64,000 nucleotides of DNA, taken from Pseudomonadota bacterium (GTDB lineage Bacteria; Pseudomonadota; Gammaproteobacteria; Steroidobacterales; Steroidobacteraceae). Of the stretch, positions 52,058 through 62,000 are shown one piece after another. Position numbers and translations under genes: made by a program. The notes below the pieces were generated by a model. The model was not told the origin of the DNA and did not search any database. It was given only the letters and a program-made list of their open reading frames with translations. The stretch's first letter is position 1. Each line of letters begins with the position of its first letter. Where the stretch lies: the NCBI GenBank assembly GCA_947454465.1, contig CANGJP010000002.1:57268-121267 (forward strand). Direction: 5' to 3'.

Positions 52058-53125
52058 TTAGTTAGTGCAACCATAAGGCATAACTGACGCACCAGGCTGA
52101 TACTGCCAGAAGCGACCCTGAGTCGTCGCACTGGTGCTTGTCTTCAAGGTGTAGTTAAGACGGTTACGGTCATCGGACAGTTCAAATGTTTCGGTGTACA
52201 CCGTGTCAGGAGAACCTTGTACATTGGACGTGGTCACAGTCATCTTTTTCTTGCTGGCATCGATTGAGCCGGTGGAGTAACCCATCAGGCTTGGGGCAAC
52301 ACCTGCTGGAACTTTGTGCGCGGCAGTAGTGATATTGATTTCACGCACTGAGTCATTTTCTTCTGCCTTGAAAATGATCTTCTTGCTCTTGGCAACCTGA
52401 TCAATCACTTGCACTGGATAAGGCGTGCCCATGATCTGAGTCAGGCTCTTAGGAGAGCATACGATCACCTTACCATCAGCCGTGGTTGCAGCCATACCAC
52501 CACCCGCAGGTGCAGCACCGGCTGCCATAGCGGCAGGAGGGGGTGGGGCAGCGGCGGCAGGAGCAGCGCCAGCAGCAGTAATGGTGTGCAGACCATGGCT
52601 ATTGCTGTCGTTATATACAACAGTCCAAACCGAGAAAATGGTAGATGGGCGCTTGTTGATGTCGTTTTCAACAATCTTGCCATGCAAGCCATCATCGCTA
52701 CCGATAGTGTCATCAGACCAGCGAGGAGCAGCACCACGCAAGAAGACAACTTCCTTACCTTTCTGAGGGCCGTCCAAGAATAGCAAGTGATTCATAAACA
52801 AGCCGAAATTAGCAGCTGGGCCAGGACCGAAACCAGAAATCTTCACATTGGCACCGACCGGAACCACATCTTTGGTAATGGCCATACGGCTCAAATTACC
52901 CACGGAATTACTTTCGATAGTCCATAGTTTTTCAGTTGGCTTACCAGCATCCACGGCGATTTGGAAACGAACGTGTGGGTTGGTCCATTGAACCGACTTA
53001 ACAACGCCAGTCAGTTCCATTTCCTTGGTGGTGTCATATTGCTGACCCCAACCATGGTGTGCAAACGTAACAGGCGCAGCACTGACCAACAGTAAAGCGC
53101 TAAGTACTGAACTAGTGATTTTCAT
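52058..53125 (-). CDS. Secreted DUF6152-like protein with Ala/Pro/Gly-rich linker and C-terminal domain
   Basis: ATG at 53125; signal peptide MKITSSVLSALLLVSAAPVTFA, HHGWGQQYDTTKEMELTGVVKSVQWTNPHVRFQIAVD, then AAPAAAAPPPPAAMAAGAAPAGGG linker. Confidence 0.78.
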   Translation of the reverse strand: MKITSSVLSALLLVSAAPVTFAHHGWGQQYDTTKEMELTGVVKSVQWTNPHVRFQIAVDAGKPTEKLWTIESNSVGNLSRMAITKDVVPVGANVKISGFGPGPAANFGLFMNHLLFLDGPQKGKEVVFLRGAAPRWSDDTIGSDDGLHGKIVENDINKRPSTIFSVWTVVYNDSNSHGLHTITAAGAAPAAAAPPPPAAMAAGAAPAGGGMAATTADGKVIVCSPKSLTQIMGTPYPVQVIDQVAKSKKIIFKAEENDSVREINITTAAHKVPAGVAPSLMGYSTGSIDASKKKMTVTTSNVQGSPDTVYTETFELSDDRNRLNYTLKTSTSATTQGRFWQYQPGASVMPYGCTN

Positions 53126-53699
53126 TTGATATGCCACTCTCTGATGATTTCGGATTAGTCCGAGTACGTCGTCACACCGCACACAGACGCTCACTCTGCA
53201 AACTTAAGAAAAATTTCCCCGTCTCATGGTTGGAAAGTATGAGGCTATCTTTTCCATGAGCAAAGCAATTATTTGTTAATTCGTCACTTTATCAGGGAAA
53301 TTACTGAGTTTCTATTCCTAAAAATAACAAAGCACGCCATCTTTCCTAACTGAATCAGTGAACTGCGCTAGGAGGACTGTACCTAGGCCTAATGCATAGG
53401 CTGACCACTCCCACTGCTTGGGCAGTACCGAATGTTAACTATCTCTGTTGTATAGGGCCTTCCTAGACAATTCTTGTATCAGCCTGACACGACCCTAGTG
53501 ACCCTTCTTCTTCAAACTAGGATGGTCACTGATTTTCCATAAGGAGAACCCTGAGACCTGAATGCATATCGCACAGGCTCGCACGGGTCTCCGTACCCAA
53601 ACTCTCCTAAGGCCCAATGGGATACCCATCGAACGTCCTAGGCCTATTTTTTGGATGCGACCTCCTATCCATTCCGCAACCAGAGCCAGATCCAAAGCT

Positions 53700-53960
53700 T
53701 TAGCTGTTTTTAGGGTAAGGTTTGCCTTTTTTCTGCATAGAAATCAATATGACATAATTTCTACCGCCCGTGCCCGGATGCGCCTCCACAACCACCTGAT
53801 CGCCAATCGCAATGGAGTTCTGACTCCAGCCTTCTCGAGATAAAGCGGGAATAGACTTCATCTGAACTTCCATCCGACCTGACTTAGCGTCTGGACTTGC
53901 GTCCACCGTAAAGTACACGTGGAGATTGATCCATTTGTAGTCAACCACCTTACCTTAGCG
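53700..53960 (-). pseudogene. 5'-truncated DUF6152-like gene remnant
   Basis: After the glnG stop the minus strand reads *GKVVDYKWINLHVYFTVDASPDAKSG..., which aligns with GVVKSVQWTNPHVRFQIAVDAGKPTEK of the 52058-53125 gene but has no signal peptide or HH region. Confidence 0.7.
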
Positions 53961-53972
53961 ATCAATTCCTAG

Positions 53973-55376
53973 TTAGACATCATCCATTCCCAGTTCTTTC
54001 AATTTTCGCGTCAGCGTATTACGGCCCCAGCCCAATAATTTAGCAGCCTCTTGACGTCCGCCCTCTGTCTTGCGAAGCGCACAACGAATTAATGTTCGCT
54101 CAAACTCAGGTAGGGCATCATCAAGCAAGGGTAGGCCTCCCTCTGCCAAACGTTTATCAGCCCATCCCATCAGTTGTCGTGACCATTCTTCCTGCAAGGT
54201 ACTAGCGCTAGTTACTCCACCCAAGTCTGTTGGAATATCCGCGACCTTAATTTCACGCCCGGGCGCACTAACGGTCAAACGGCGGCAGGTATTCACCAAT
54301 TGCCGAACATTGCCCGGCCAATCATAGGCCAATAAAGCTGCCTCCGCTTCTTTGGTCAAAACTTTAGCTTCAACCCCTAACTCAGTCGCCGCTGAATTCA
54401 AATAAAAATGAAGTAACTCAGGGATATCATCACGACGGGCCCGCAGCGGTGGCACCTCAATCCGAATCACATTCAGGCGGTGTAGTAAGTCTTCACGAAA
54501 CAACCCTTGCTTCACCCGCTCAGACAAGTCTTGGTGTGTCGCAGCAATCACACGAACATCAACGCGTACCGGTATTTGTCCACCGACTCGATAAAACTCA
54601 CCTTCGGCTAACACGCGGAGTAATCGCGTTTGCAGTTGCGGTGACATATCACCAATTTCATCAAGGAACAACGTACCGCCATCTGCTTGTTCGAAACGAC
54701 CACGCCGCTGCGCATCAGCACCGGTAAATGAACCTTTTTCGTGACCAAATAATTCAGACTCTAGGAGATCAGCCGTAAATGCAGAGGTGTTTAATGCGAT
54801 AAATGCTTTATTCGCACGTGGACTATGACGATGCAATGCACGTGCAACCAACTCTTTACCTGTACCTGACTCACCATTAATGAGTACGGTCATGCTTGAG
54901 CGCGATAACCGTCCAATGGCACGAAACACTTCCTGCATTGCCGGTGCGTGGCCCAGCATTTCTGGGATGCGTTTCGTTTCGGTAATCACTTCCTCAGAAA
55001 TTTTTTTCTGGTTGGCAGCGCGTCGAACTAAATCTACAGCCTGATCGATATCAAACGGTTTAGGTAAATATTCAAAAGCACCACCTTGATAGGCTGCAAC
55101 TGCGCTATCGAGATCTGAATGAGCGGTCATGATAATGACCGGTAATTCCGGCTGCGATGTACGGATTTCAGACAGCAATTCCAAGCCACTACGTCCAGGC
55201 ATGCGAATATCCGTCATCAAGACATCAGGACGTGATCGTCGTAACGCGCTCAGTGCAGAGTCTGCCTGCTCGAATGCCGTAGGCACCATTCCACCTTGCT
55301 TCAGCGCTCTCTCCAGCACCCAGCGAATGGATGAATCATCGTCTACCAACCAGACATTAAGCGGTTTTGTGGACAT
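53973..55376 (-). CDS. glnG: Nitrogen regulation response regulator NtrC
   Basis: ATG 55376 (or 55385); receiver [18 protein letters not shown], sigma54 AAA+ [31 protein letters not shown]-terminal HTH. Confidence 0.97.
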   Translation of the reverse strand: MSTKPLNVWLVDDDSSIRWVLERALKQGGMVPTAFEQADSALSALRRSRPDVLMTDIRMPGRSGLELLSEIRTSQPELPVIIMTAHSDLDSAVAAYQGGAFEYLPKPFDIDQAVDLVRRAANQKKISEEVITETKRIPEMLGHAPAMQEVFRAIGRLSRSSMTVLINGESGTGKELVARALHRHSPRANKAFIALNTSAFTADLLESELFGHEKGSFTGADAQRRGRFEQADGGTLFLDEIGDMSPQLQTRLLRVLAEGEFYRVGGQIPVRVDVRVIAATHQDLSERVKQGLFREDLLHRLNVIRIEVPPLRARRDDIPELLHFYLNSAATELGVEAKVLTKEAEAALLAYDWPGNVRQLVNTCRRLTVSAPGREIKVADIPTDLGGVTSASTLQEEWSRQLMGWADKRLAEGGLPLLDDALPEFERTLIRCALRKTEGGRQEAAKLLGWGRNTLTRKLKELGMDDV

Positions 55377-56484
55377 CGGCTGCATCATTTGAATTAAATG
55401 GTAGTAATAAGGTGAATACGGTACGTCCGGGACGACTCTCAAATTCAATCAAGCCACCATGACGGCTGACCAAATCTTGTGCGATAGCAAGACCTAATCC
55501 GGTTCCTTCGGCTCGTCCGGTGACGAACGGGTAGAACAGCGTTTCCTGTAAATGCTCAGGCACACCTGGACCGTTATCTTCAAACTGGATAGACGCGACC
55601 AGACGGTGTCGACGCGGACCAATACTGACCGCAGTTAACGCTCGAGTGCGAATCATCAGCTTGCCAGCTGGCTGCATCCCTTGCATGGCTTGAACGGCAT
55701 TTCGTGCAATGTTGAGAATGGCTTGAATAATCTGATTACGATCCAGTTCCAATGCTGGCAAGCTAGGATCGTAATCTCTATCAAGGGTGATGCCATCCGC
55801 ATCTACTAGAATTAGCTGTCTTACATGCTGCAAGATCTCATGAATATTGATTAATTCTTTCTTTGGTAGATGACCTGGGCCTAACAACGAATCTACCAAA
55901 GCTTTAAGTCGATCTGCTTCACTGATGATGATCGAGGTATATTCACGCATAGAAGCATCACTCAACTGACGTTCTAACAATTGCGCTGCACCACGTAAGC
56001 CACCTAAAGGGTTTTTTATTTCATGAGCAAGCTGACGTATCATCAAACGACTACCACCGGCTCGGTTGATCAACGCTGTTTCTCTTGAAATTCGCTGGTG
56101 CTGCCTAGCATCACTAAATTCAACTAAGACAGATGAGTTCTCAAACTGATCTTCAAATGGTGTGACAGTGCAGTCGACCACAACATCACCTGAAGTACCG
56201 CAGCTACGCAAATTCATTTCACGTCGTGCATAAGGTTTCCATGCTTCCGTCGCCCTATCTACCAAAATAGCCAAATCACTGGCATCACGAATCAATTCTG
56301 AAAGTGTACGTCCGAGTATTTGATTACGACTAATACCGAGTAATGTTTCGGCTGCCGCATTGACATAGTGAATAACGTGCCGACGATCAACCAGCAGGAG
56401 ACTAGTATTTAAGTGATCTAGAATTCGCTGCAAATCAGTCATGGTCTGCTCCATGCGGATTCGTGGTACAGCTACCATGCGCAA
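55357..56484 (-). CDS. glnL: Nitrogen regulation sensor histidine kinase NtrB (start may be ATG 56442)
   Basis: PAS domain, H-box QLAHEIKNPLGGLRGAAQLL, G-box EDNGPGVPE / GTGLGLAIAQDLVSRHGG. Confidence 0.96.
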   Translation of the reverse strand: MRMVAVPRIRMEQTMTDLQRILDHLNTSLLLVDRRHVIHYVNAAAETLLGISRNQILGRTLSELIRDASDLAILVDRATEAWKPYARREMNLRSCGTSGDVVVDCTVTPFEDQFENSSVLVEFSDARQHQRISRETALINRAGGSRLMIRQLAHEIKNPLGGLRGAAQLLERQLSDASMREYTSIIISEADRLKALVDSLLGPGHLPKKELINIHEILQHVRQLILVDADGITLDRDYDPSLPALELDRNQIIQAILNIARNAVQAMQGMQPAGKLMIRTRALTAVSIGPRRHRLVASIQFEDNGPGVPEHLQETLFYPFVTGRAEGTGLGLAIAQDLVSRHGGLIEFESRPGRTVFTLLLPFNSNDAADVHKTA

Positions 56485-56542
56485 CCCTGACCTATCTTAA
56501 AAGAATCTTCAGCTAAAGACGCTGCACCGCCACTCTGGTCAC

Positions 56543-57064
56543 TTACGGTCTGCGTAATATCGAAGGTTGTTGCACGTAGAACTGAACGGGATTGCTGAGT
56601 TTCAGTTGCTGACCCTCGGCATCGACCACCGCCAATGTAAATGTATGCGCGCCGCGTTCGACTCCGGTCAACTCGTAATTCATTCCCCGAGCTGGAAATC
56701 CAGATACTAAGCGACCATCCATGTACAACGCCAAATGATGCTCGCTGGATAATGCCGGCTCTACGCGCACGGCAACTTCCACGTGACCGGCCGTATTGGA
56801 TATCGTCATTTCGCCACTGGGTTTCCATATTTCGACATTGGCGTACGTCACTGACAGCGAGCTTTTGCTGGACGCGGAAGCACTGTTGTGTTCGGACAAA
56901 ACTGGTGGCCCGTAGGTGCTGGGACTGGAAATATTGACCTGTTCTGCTCCCGGACTGGGTCGATCGGAAAAATTTACCACCCCATTCGCATCGCGCCACT
57001 TCCACACGTTTGCAGCCATCAAGGGCATGGCGAATAACAAAACGAGGCAGGGCAGGTAACGCAT
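56543..57064 (-). CDS. DUF4124 domain-containing protein
   Basis: ATG 57064; MRYLPCLVLLFAMPLMAANVWKWRDANGVVNFSDRPSPGAEQVN. Confidence 0.88.
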   Translation of the reverse strand: MRYLPCLVLLFAMPLMAANVWKWRDANGVVNFSDRPSPGAEQVNISSPSTYGPPVLSEHNSASASSKSSLSVTYANVEIWKPSGEMTISNTAGHVEVAVRVEPALSSEHHLALYMDGRLVSGFPARGMNYELTGVERGAHTFTLAVVDAEGQQLKLSNPVQFYVQQPSILRRP

Positions 57065-57219
57065 GGTCGGGAAGCATACCCGCAAGATCTCCTAGGGACA
57101 AAGCCATTGACGGGTTTGCGATGTAATTCAACCACCGCAAACCAAAACTTAGCCTTCCAAATTGCTTCGGGAGCCGAAGCTGCGCCAGAAGACACAGTCC
57201 GACTCCTTCAGCAATGACA

Positions 57220-58632
57220 TCAGCAGCTGTAATACATTTCCATTTCAGCTGGATGCGTTGACATGCGCAGACGCGTCACTTCTTGCATCTTCAATGCAAT
57301 GTATGCATCGATAACGTCATCAGTGAACACACCACCTTTCTTCAAGAACTCGCGATCCTTATCCAAACTCTCCAGCGCCATATCTAATGAATGACAAACC
57401 TGAGGAATGTGTTTGGCCTCTTCAGGCTCTAGATCATAAAGATCCTTGTCAGCCGCTTCGCCTGGATGAATCTTGTTCTGGATACCATCCAGACCCGCCA
57501 TCATCATGGCTGCAAAGGCAAAATACGGATTCGCTGAAGAGTCTGGGAAACGTACTTCGATACGACGTGCCTTAGGATTGGATACCCATGGAATACGGAT
57601 AGAAGCTGAGCGGTTACGAGCAGAGTAGGCCAGCATCACGGGCGCTTCAAACCCTGGAACCAGACGCTTATAGCTGTTAGTACCTGCATTAGTGAAGGCA
57701 TTAATGGCTTTTGCGTGCTTAATGATACCGCCGATGTAATACAGCGCGGTTTCAGACAAACCGCCGTAAAGATCACCCGCAAACAAAGCTACACCTGCCT
57801 TCTGTAAGGACTGGTGCACGTGCATACCAGAACCATTGTCGCCTACTAATGGCTTAGGCATGAAAGTCGCTGTCTTACCGTGCAAGTGTGCAACGTTGTG
57901 AACCACATACTTGAGCATCTGCACTTCGTCGGCTTTGCGAACCAGACCGCCGGCACCGACACCGATTTCACACTGGCCGCCGGTGGCCACTTCATGGTGA
58001 TGCACTTCAACGACCATACCCATTTCTTCCAACACATTACACATGGAAGCACGGATATTCTGGAACGCATCAACTGGAGGCACTGGGAAATACCCGCCTT
58101 TCACACCAGGACGGTGCCCAGTATTGCCTTCTGGATAAACCGTATTGGAATTCCAAGCGCCTTGCTGTGAGTCAATGGCGTACCCTGCACTGTGCATATC
58201 GTTGTTGTAACGAACGCTATCGAAAATGAAGAATTCATTTTCAGGTCCGAACAAAGCGCCGTCAGCAATGCCCGTTGACTTCAAATAAGCCTCGGCGCGC
58301 TTGGCCACAGAACGGGGGTCGCGATCATAACCCTGCATAGTGGCCGGTTCGAGGATGTCACAGCGGATGATGATCGTGGGATCTTCGAAGAACGGATCTG
58401 CCACAGCGGTGGTCGCATCCGGCATCAAAATCATGTCGGATTCATTGATTCCCTTCCAACCGGCAATCGACGAACCGTCGAACATTTTGCCATCAGAGAA
58501 AAACTTGGCATCCACTTGGGATGCGGGAACGGTTACATGCTGCTCCTTGCCGCGAGTGTCCGTGAATCGAAGATCCACGTAGCGAATTTCCTTCTCTTTA
58601 ATCAAGCTGAGAACGTCAGCGCCGGTTGTCAT
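57220..58632 (-). CDS. glnA: Glutamine synthetase, type I
   Basis: 470 aa; [43 protein letters not shown], adenylylation-loop region [11 protein letters not shown]. Confidence 0.98.
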   Translation of the reverse strand: MTTGADVLSLIKEKEIRYVDLRFTDTRGKEQHVTVPASQVDAKFFSDGKMFDGSSIAGWKGINESDMILMPDATTAVADPFFEDPTIIIRCDILEPATMQGYDRDPRSVAKRAEAYLKSTGIADGALFGPENEFFIFDSVRYNNDMHSAGYAIDSQQGAWNSNTVYPEGNTGHRPGVKGGYFPVPPVDAFQNIRASMCNVLEEMGMVVEVHHHEVATGGQCEIGVGAGGLVRKADEVQMLKYVVHNVAHLHGKTATFMPKPLVGDNGSGMHVHQSLQKAGVALFAGDLYGGLSETALYYIGGIIKHAKAINAFTNAGTNSYKRLVPGFEAPVMLAYSARNRSASIRIPWVSNPKARRIEVRFPDSSANPYFAFAAMMMAGLDGIQNKIHPGEAADKDLYDLEPEEAKHIPQVCHSLDMALESLDKDREFLKKGGVFTDDVIDAYIALKMQEVTRLRMSTHPAEMEMYYSC

Positions 58633-58733
58633 GAACTACTCCTCCGGAAAAAAACATTGTTTGCTTTAATGATTGCATGACCACGGTTGCTTTCAGATGC
58701 CAACCGTAGGTTAATTGCTCTGTATCACTGAAG

Positions 58734-58749
58734 TGCAGGAAACATGCCA
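58734..58749 (-). promoter_or_regulatory. Putative sigma54 promoter of glnA
   Basis: Minus strand TGGCATGTTTCCTGCA versus consensus TGGCAYRNNNNTTGCW (one mismatch); GG-N10-GC preserved; ~100 nt upstream of glnA ATG. Confidence 0.7.
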
Positions 58750-58823
58750 GCGCACTGCCTTAGCGCAACACCGCGCCATCGCTGAGATCTTCCGGTCAAA
58801 CTTCAAGGTAACCGAGTGATTTT

Positions 58824-58840
58824 AGCACCAAGATGATGCA
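58824..58840 (-). promoter_or_regulatory. Putative NtrC-binding site upstream of glnA
   Basis: AGCACCA-AGA-TGATGCA, near-palindrome resembling TGCACCA-N3-TGGTGCA; centre ~109 bp upstream of the inferred transcription start. Confidence 0.6.
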
Positions 58841-58966
58841 ATTGTATGAGCTTTGCGCACCATAACCATTCGAAATGAGTAGTCCAATGCGGCTGCATAT
58901 TCTCAAATCAAGGCTATTCCAAAGAACTTCAAGCTTGATCGATGTTCGGCCTAAGATCATTCCGCT

Positions 58967-58996
58967 AAAAAACGGCTGACTTTTTACAGTCAGCCG
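58967..58996 (-). terminator. Intrinsic terminator of the large repeat-protein gene
   Basis: Minus strand CGGCTGACT-GTAAAA-AGTCAGCCG followed by TTTTTT. Confidence 0.88.
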
Positions 58997-59028
58997 ATGG
59001 ATTGAATCGTGATTTCAGCGGGCTGGCA

Positions 59029-62000
59029 CTAGTTACAAGTCACGCTCACGTTAGTCACATTGTTACCACTCGGGTAAGTACCGGTCGTGCCCGATGCACC
59101 ACTGCTTACCGTACACGTTTGTCCCGCTGGGGATGAGCCAACTGACACCGAGTAAGCACCATTGATTGAGGTCGGGAACGTGAATGAACCATTTCCTGAC
59201 AAGGTTAGCGGTGTTCCGCTGTTCACCAATAACGTCACGAATTTACCGGCACCCAATCCGGTCAGGGTTCCCCCTACGGAGTACCTGTTGTACACATATC
59301 CAGTTGGCGGCGCATCCCCCTTACAGGTGTACTTGTTATTGACCGCTTGGTCATCACCCGCCTGTGCAGGCAAGCTATAGGTGAAGGCCGCTTCACCATT
59401 GGCCCTACCTGCCAACGAATCATACAAAGCCTTATTCGCATCCAATAACAAATCGACACTCCGATAGGTACGGATGTATTGCAGCTTTAATAACTGCGGC
59501 GACACCGTGACATGAATGTATCCAGCACCAGGCAGGATGACACTCTGATTGGCATTGTACTGACCATAGCCACTGTATTCCGCTGGGAAAGATGGAATGC
59601 TCGTTGGCGCATACGCACTGCAGTTATACGACCAGTAACTGTTGTCCGCTGGATTGGCCACAGACTGATACACCACACCATCGACCGTCTCACGCGCAAA
59701 CGTATGGTCATGCGCTTGGAAGAAAATCGTTGCACCGGTTGGGTCTTTGGTGTCGACCAGCAACTGATGAATCGGCTTAGGCCAGTTTGTTTGCACTAAA
59801 CAACCCGGCTGACCTGCACACTGGCGATTAGCTGCAAACTCCCCGTTACCATTACCTCCCCACTCGCCCACCATGGTGTTATTCGCGCCACCGCGGCCAC
59901 TACCATTGATGTGATGCGAGAACAAGAACACGTATTTCTTTCGGTTCGAACCGGCAGCCGCATTCCTTTCCAGCATGCCCTTCAACCAGAAATATTGGGC
60001 ATCCCCCATGCTCTTACCCCAGAGATTTTCTGGATCACTGTACAACGAGGTATCCACGGGTGAGGTCGCATGCCAGTACGGGTCGATCGTAATGAACAAC
60101 GCATCACCCCATTCAAAGGCATAGTAATCACGTAACAAGCCATCGCCATCCACTCCTGGGTAGCCCCTTAACGCTGCATTACCCGTGGCGAATGACTCCG
60201 TATCACCGGAATAGAAGCCCGATCCCATACCGGTGAATGCTGTAACGTTTACCGGTGTCGGTCCAGGATAGAACTTGTTACGCGCGCTAGCCGAAAATAC
60301 CGCATTGTTATTGAACACTCCGCCTAAATTTACATACATCGCCTGTTCATGGTTACCACTGACAGTAAACAGCGAGGTAGAGTGAGTCATCAACCCTAAG
60401 TAATCGCGACGTTGCTCAAGATAAGCACCATAGCCTTTAGCAGCCGTATTACCTTCACCGGTAGTGAGCTGAACGAAGGGTGATGTCAACGCCGAATATT
60501 GCGTAAAGCTCGACAACGTACCACCCGGGCCATACACCGAAAATGGAAAGGCGGTCACGGTGGGATAGTTGGCCAGCTTGAAAATCTCCACCATCTTTTC
60601 CGAGCTGAAGTCATCACCCAGCATAAAGTACAAGTCCGGCTGACGTTTAGCAATTTCTGCCATCGTTAGCTTGTACAACTCGGCGTGGAACATCTTGTCG
60701 CTGTAACGCTCTGGATGCGAATCACCCTGCACACCAAAGCTAAACGTACTACCTTGCGCACGTTGCGTTGTGAACGAGTATTCATTACCCGCAACATAGT
60801 CTATTCCGCTGGCTGTCTTGTATTGCACACGATAGTAATACTTCGTGTTCGTCGACAAACCCGTCAGATTCACTTCAATCACCGGCTGAGCACTTCCGGC
60901 CGGATAGGGTGTGCTGGGTGACGCCGCTGTTGACGATGTATTCGGATAAATACCACCCGGAGTGGTGCCATACTGGACATAGGCGCTGCCACCCCAATCA
61001 TTAATACCACCTAAAATACTGAATGTAATACCGGTCTCTGTTGGACGCCCAAGCACAACGTTATAACTGGCTGTACCATTGTTAGCGCACGCCACATCTA
61101 CAGTAGTCACATTCGTAAGAGCAATCACACCTTCACTGCCTCTTAGAGAACAGGTCTGCCCAACAGGCTGGTTACTGATAAAAACAGAGTACAGGCCACC
61201 GGTAAGCAGCGATGTATTGAACGCAAAGGCTGAATCACCAGAAGACACAGTCAGCGTCTGCTTACCTAACTGTAAAATCAGGCCCGCACCGGTCAGGTTA
61301 GTCACACTACCGCCCACCTGAAAGGTATTCGTACTACAAGCTACACTGACCCCAGTGACGTTTGCACTCAGATCGGTACCGGAGTTATTGAACAGGAAGC
61401 AAGTTTGACCACTAGGTTGCGCAGTTAAGGTTACGTTGTAACTGGAGCCGGCATTCAATGCCGTACTGAACGTAAATCCACCAGCACCCAGCGTGAGTGA
61501 GTTACCGCCATTATTCAGTAGTGTAATCGAACCACTCAGACCAGAAATCGTTCCGCCAATGGTGAATGTTCGAGTATCGGCAGCACAAGTAACACTGATG
61601 TTGCTAATATCGACGCCACCACCAGGACTGATTCCGGAACCGTTGTTATTACCTCCACCCGTGACCGCGCAAACCTGACCACTCGGTTGACTCGCAGTGA
61701 CCGCATAGGCTGAACCAATGACGACACGGTTGGCAAAAGTAAATGGACCGTTGGTTAATATGATTATTTTATCGCCACCATTGTTCAGCAAGGTCACTGT
61801 TTTGCCCGCATCCAGATTAGTCACCGTGCCACTGATCTGACTGGCCAAGGTATTACTCACACAGGTCACACTGATATTGCTTACATCATTTACTGGATTG
61901 GTCGCACTACCCCCTGTGTTACCGCTAATCACACCGGTGCCATTAACGACCGCACAAGTCTGGCCCAAAGGTTGACTGCTTACCGTCACCGCATAGCTAC

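Noticed and set aside
52409-52783. Several ORFs opposite or out of frame with the Ala/Pro-rich linker
   Set aside because: Low-complexity GC-rich sequence opens several frames; only the 52058-53125 frame has a signal peptide and conserved motifs.
53495-53695. 66-aa ORF MDLALVAEWIGGRIQKIG...
   Set aside because: Frame appears to be one of several broken frames in a decayed region; not supported as an intact gene.
56472-57140. 222-aa alternative-frame ORF over the DUF4124 gene
   Set aside because: The 56543-57064 frame has a clear signal peptide and DUF4124 motif; the other frame does not resemble any family.
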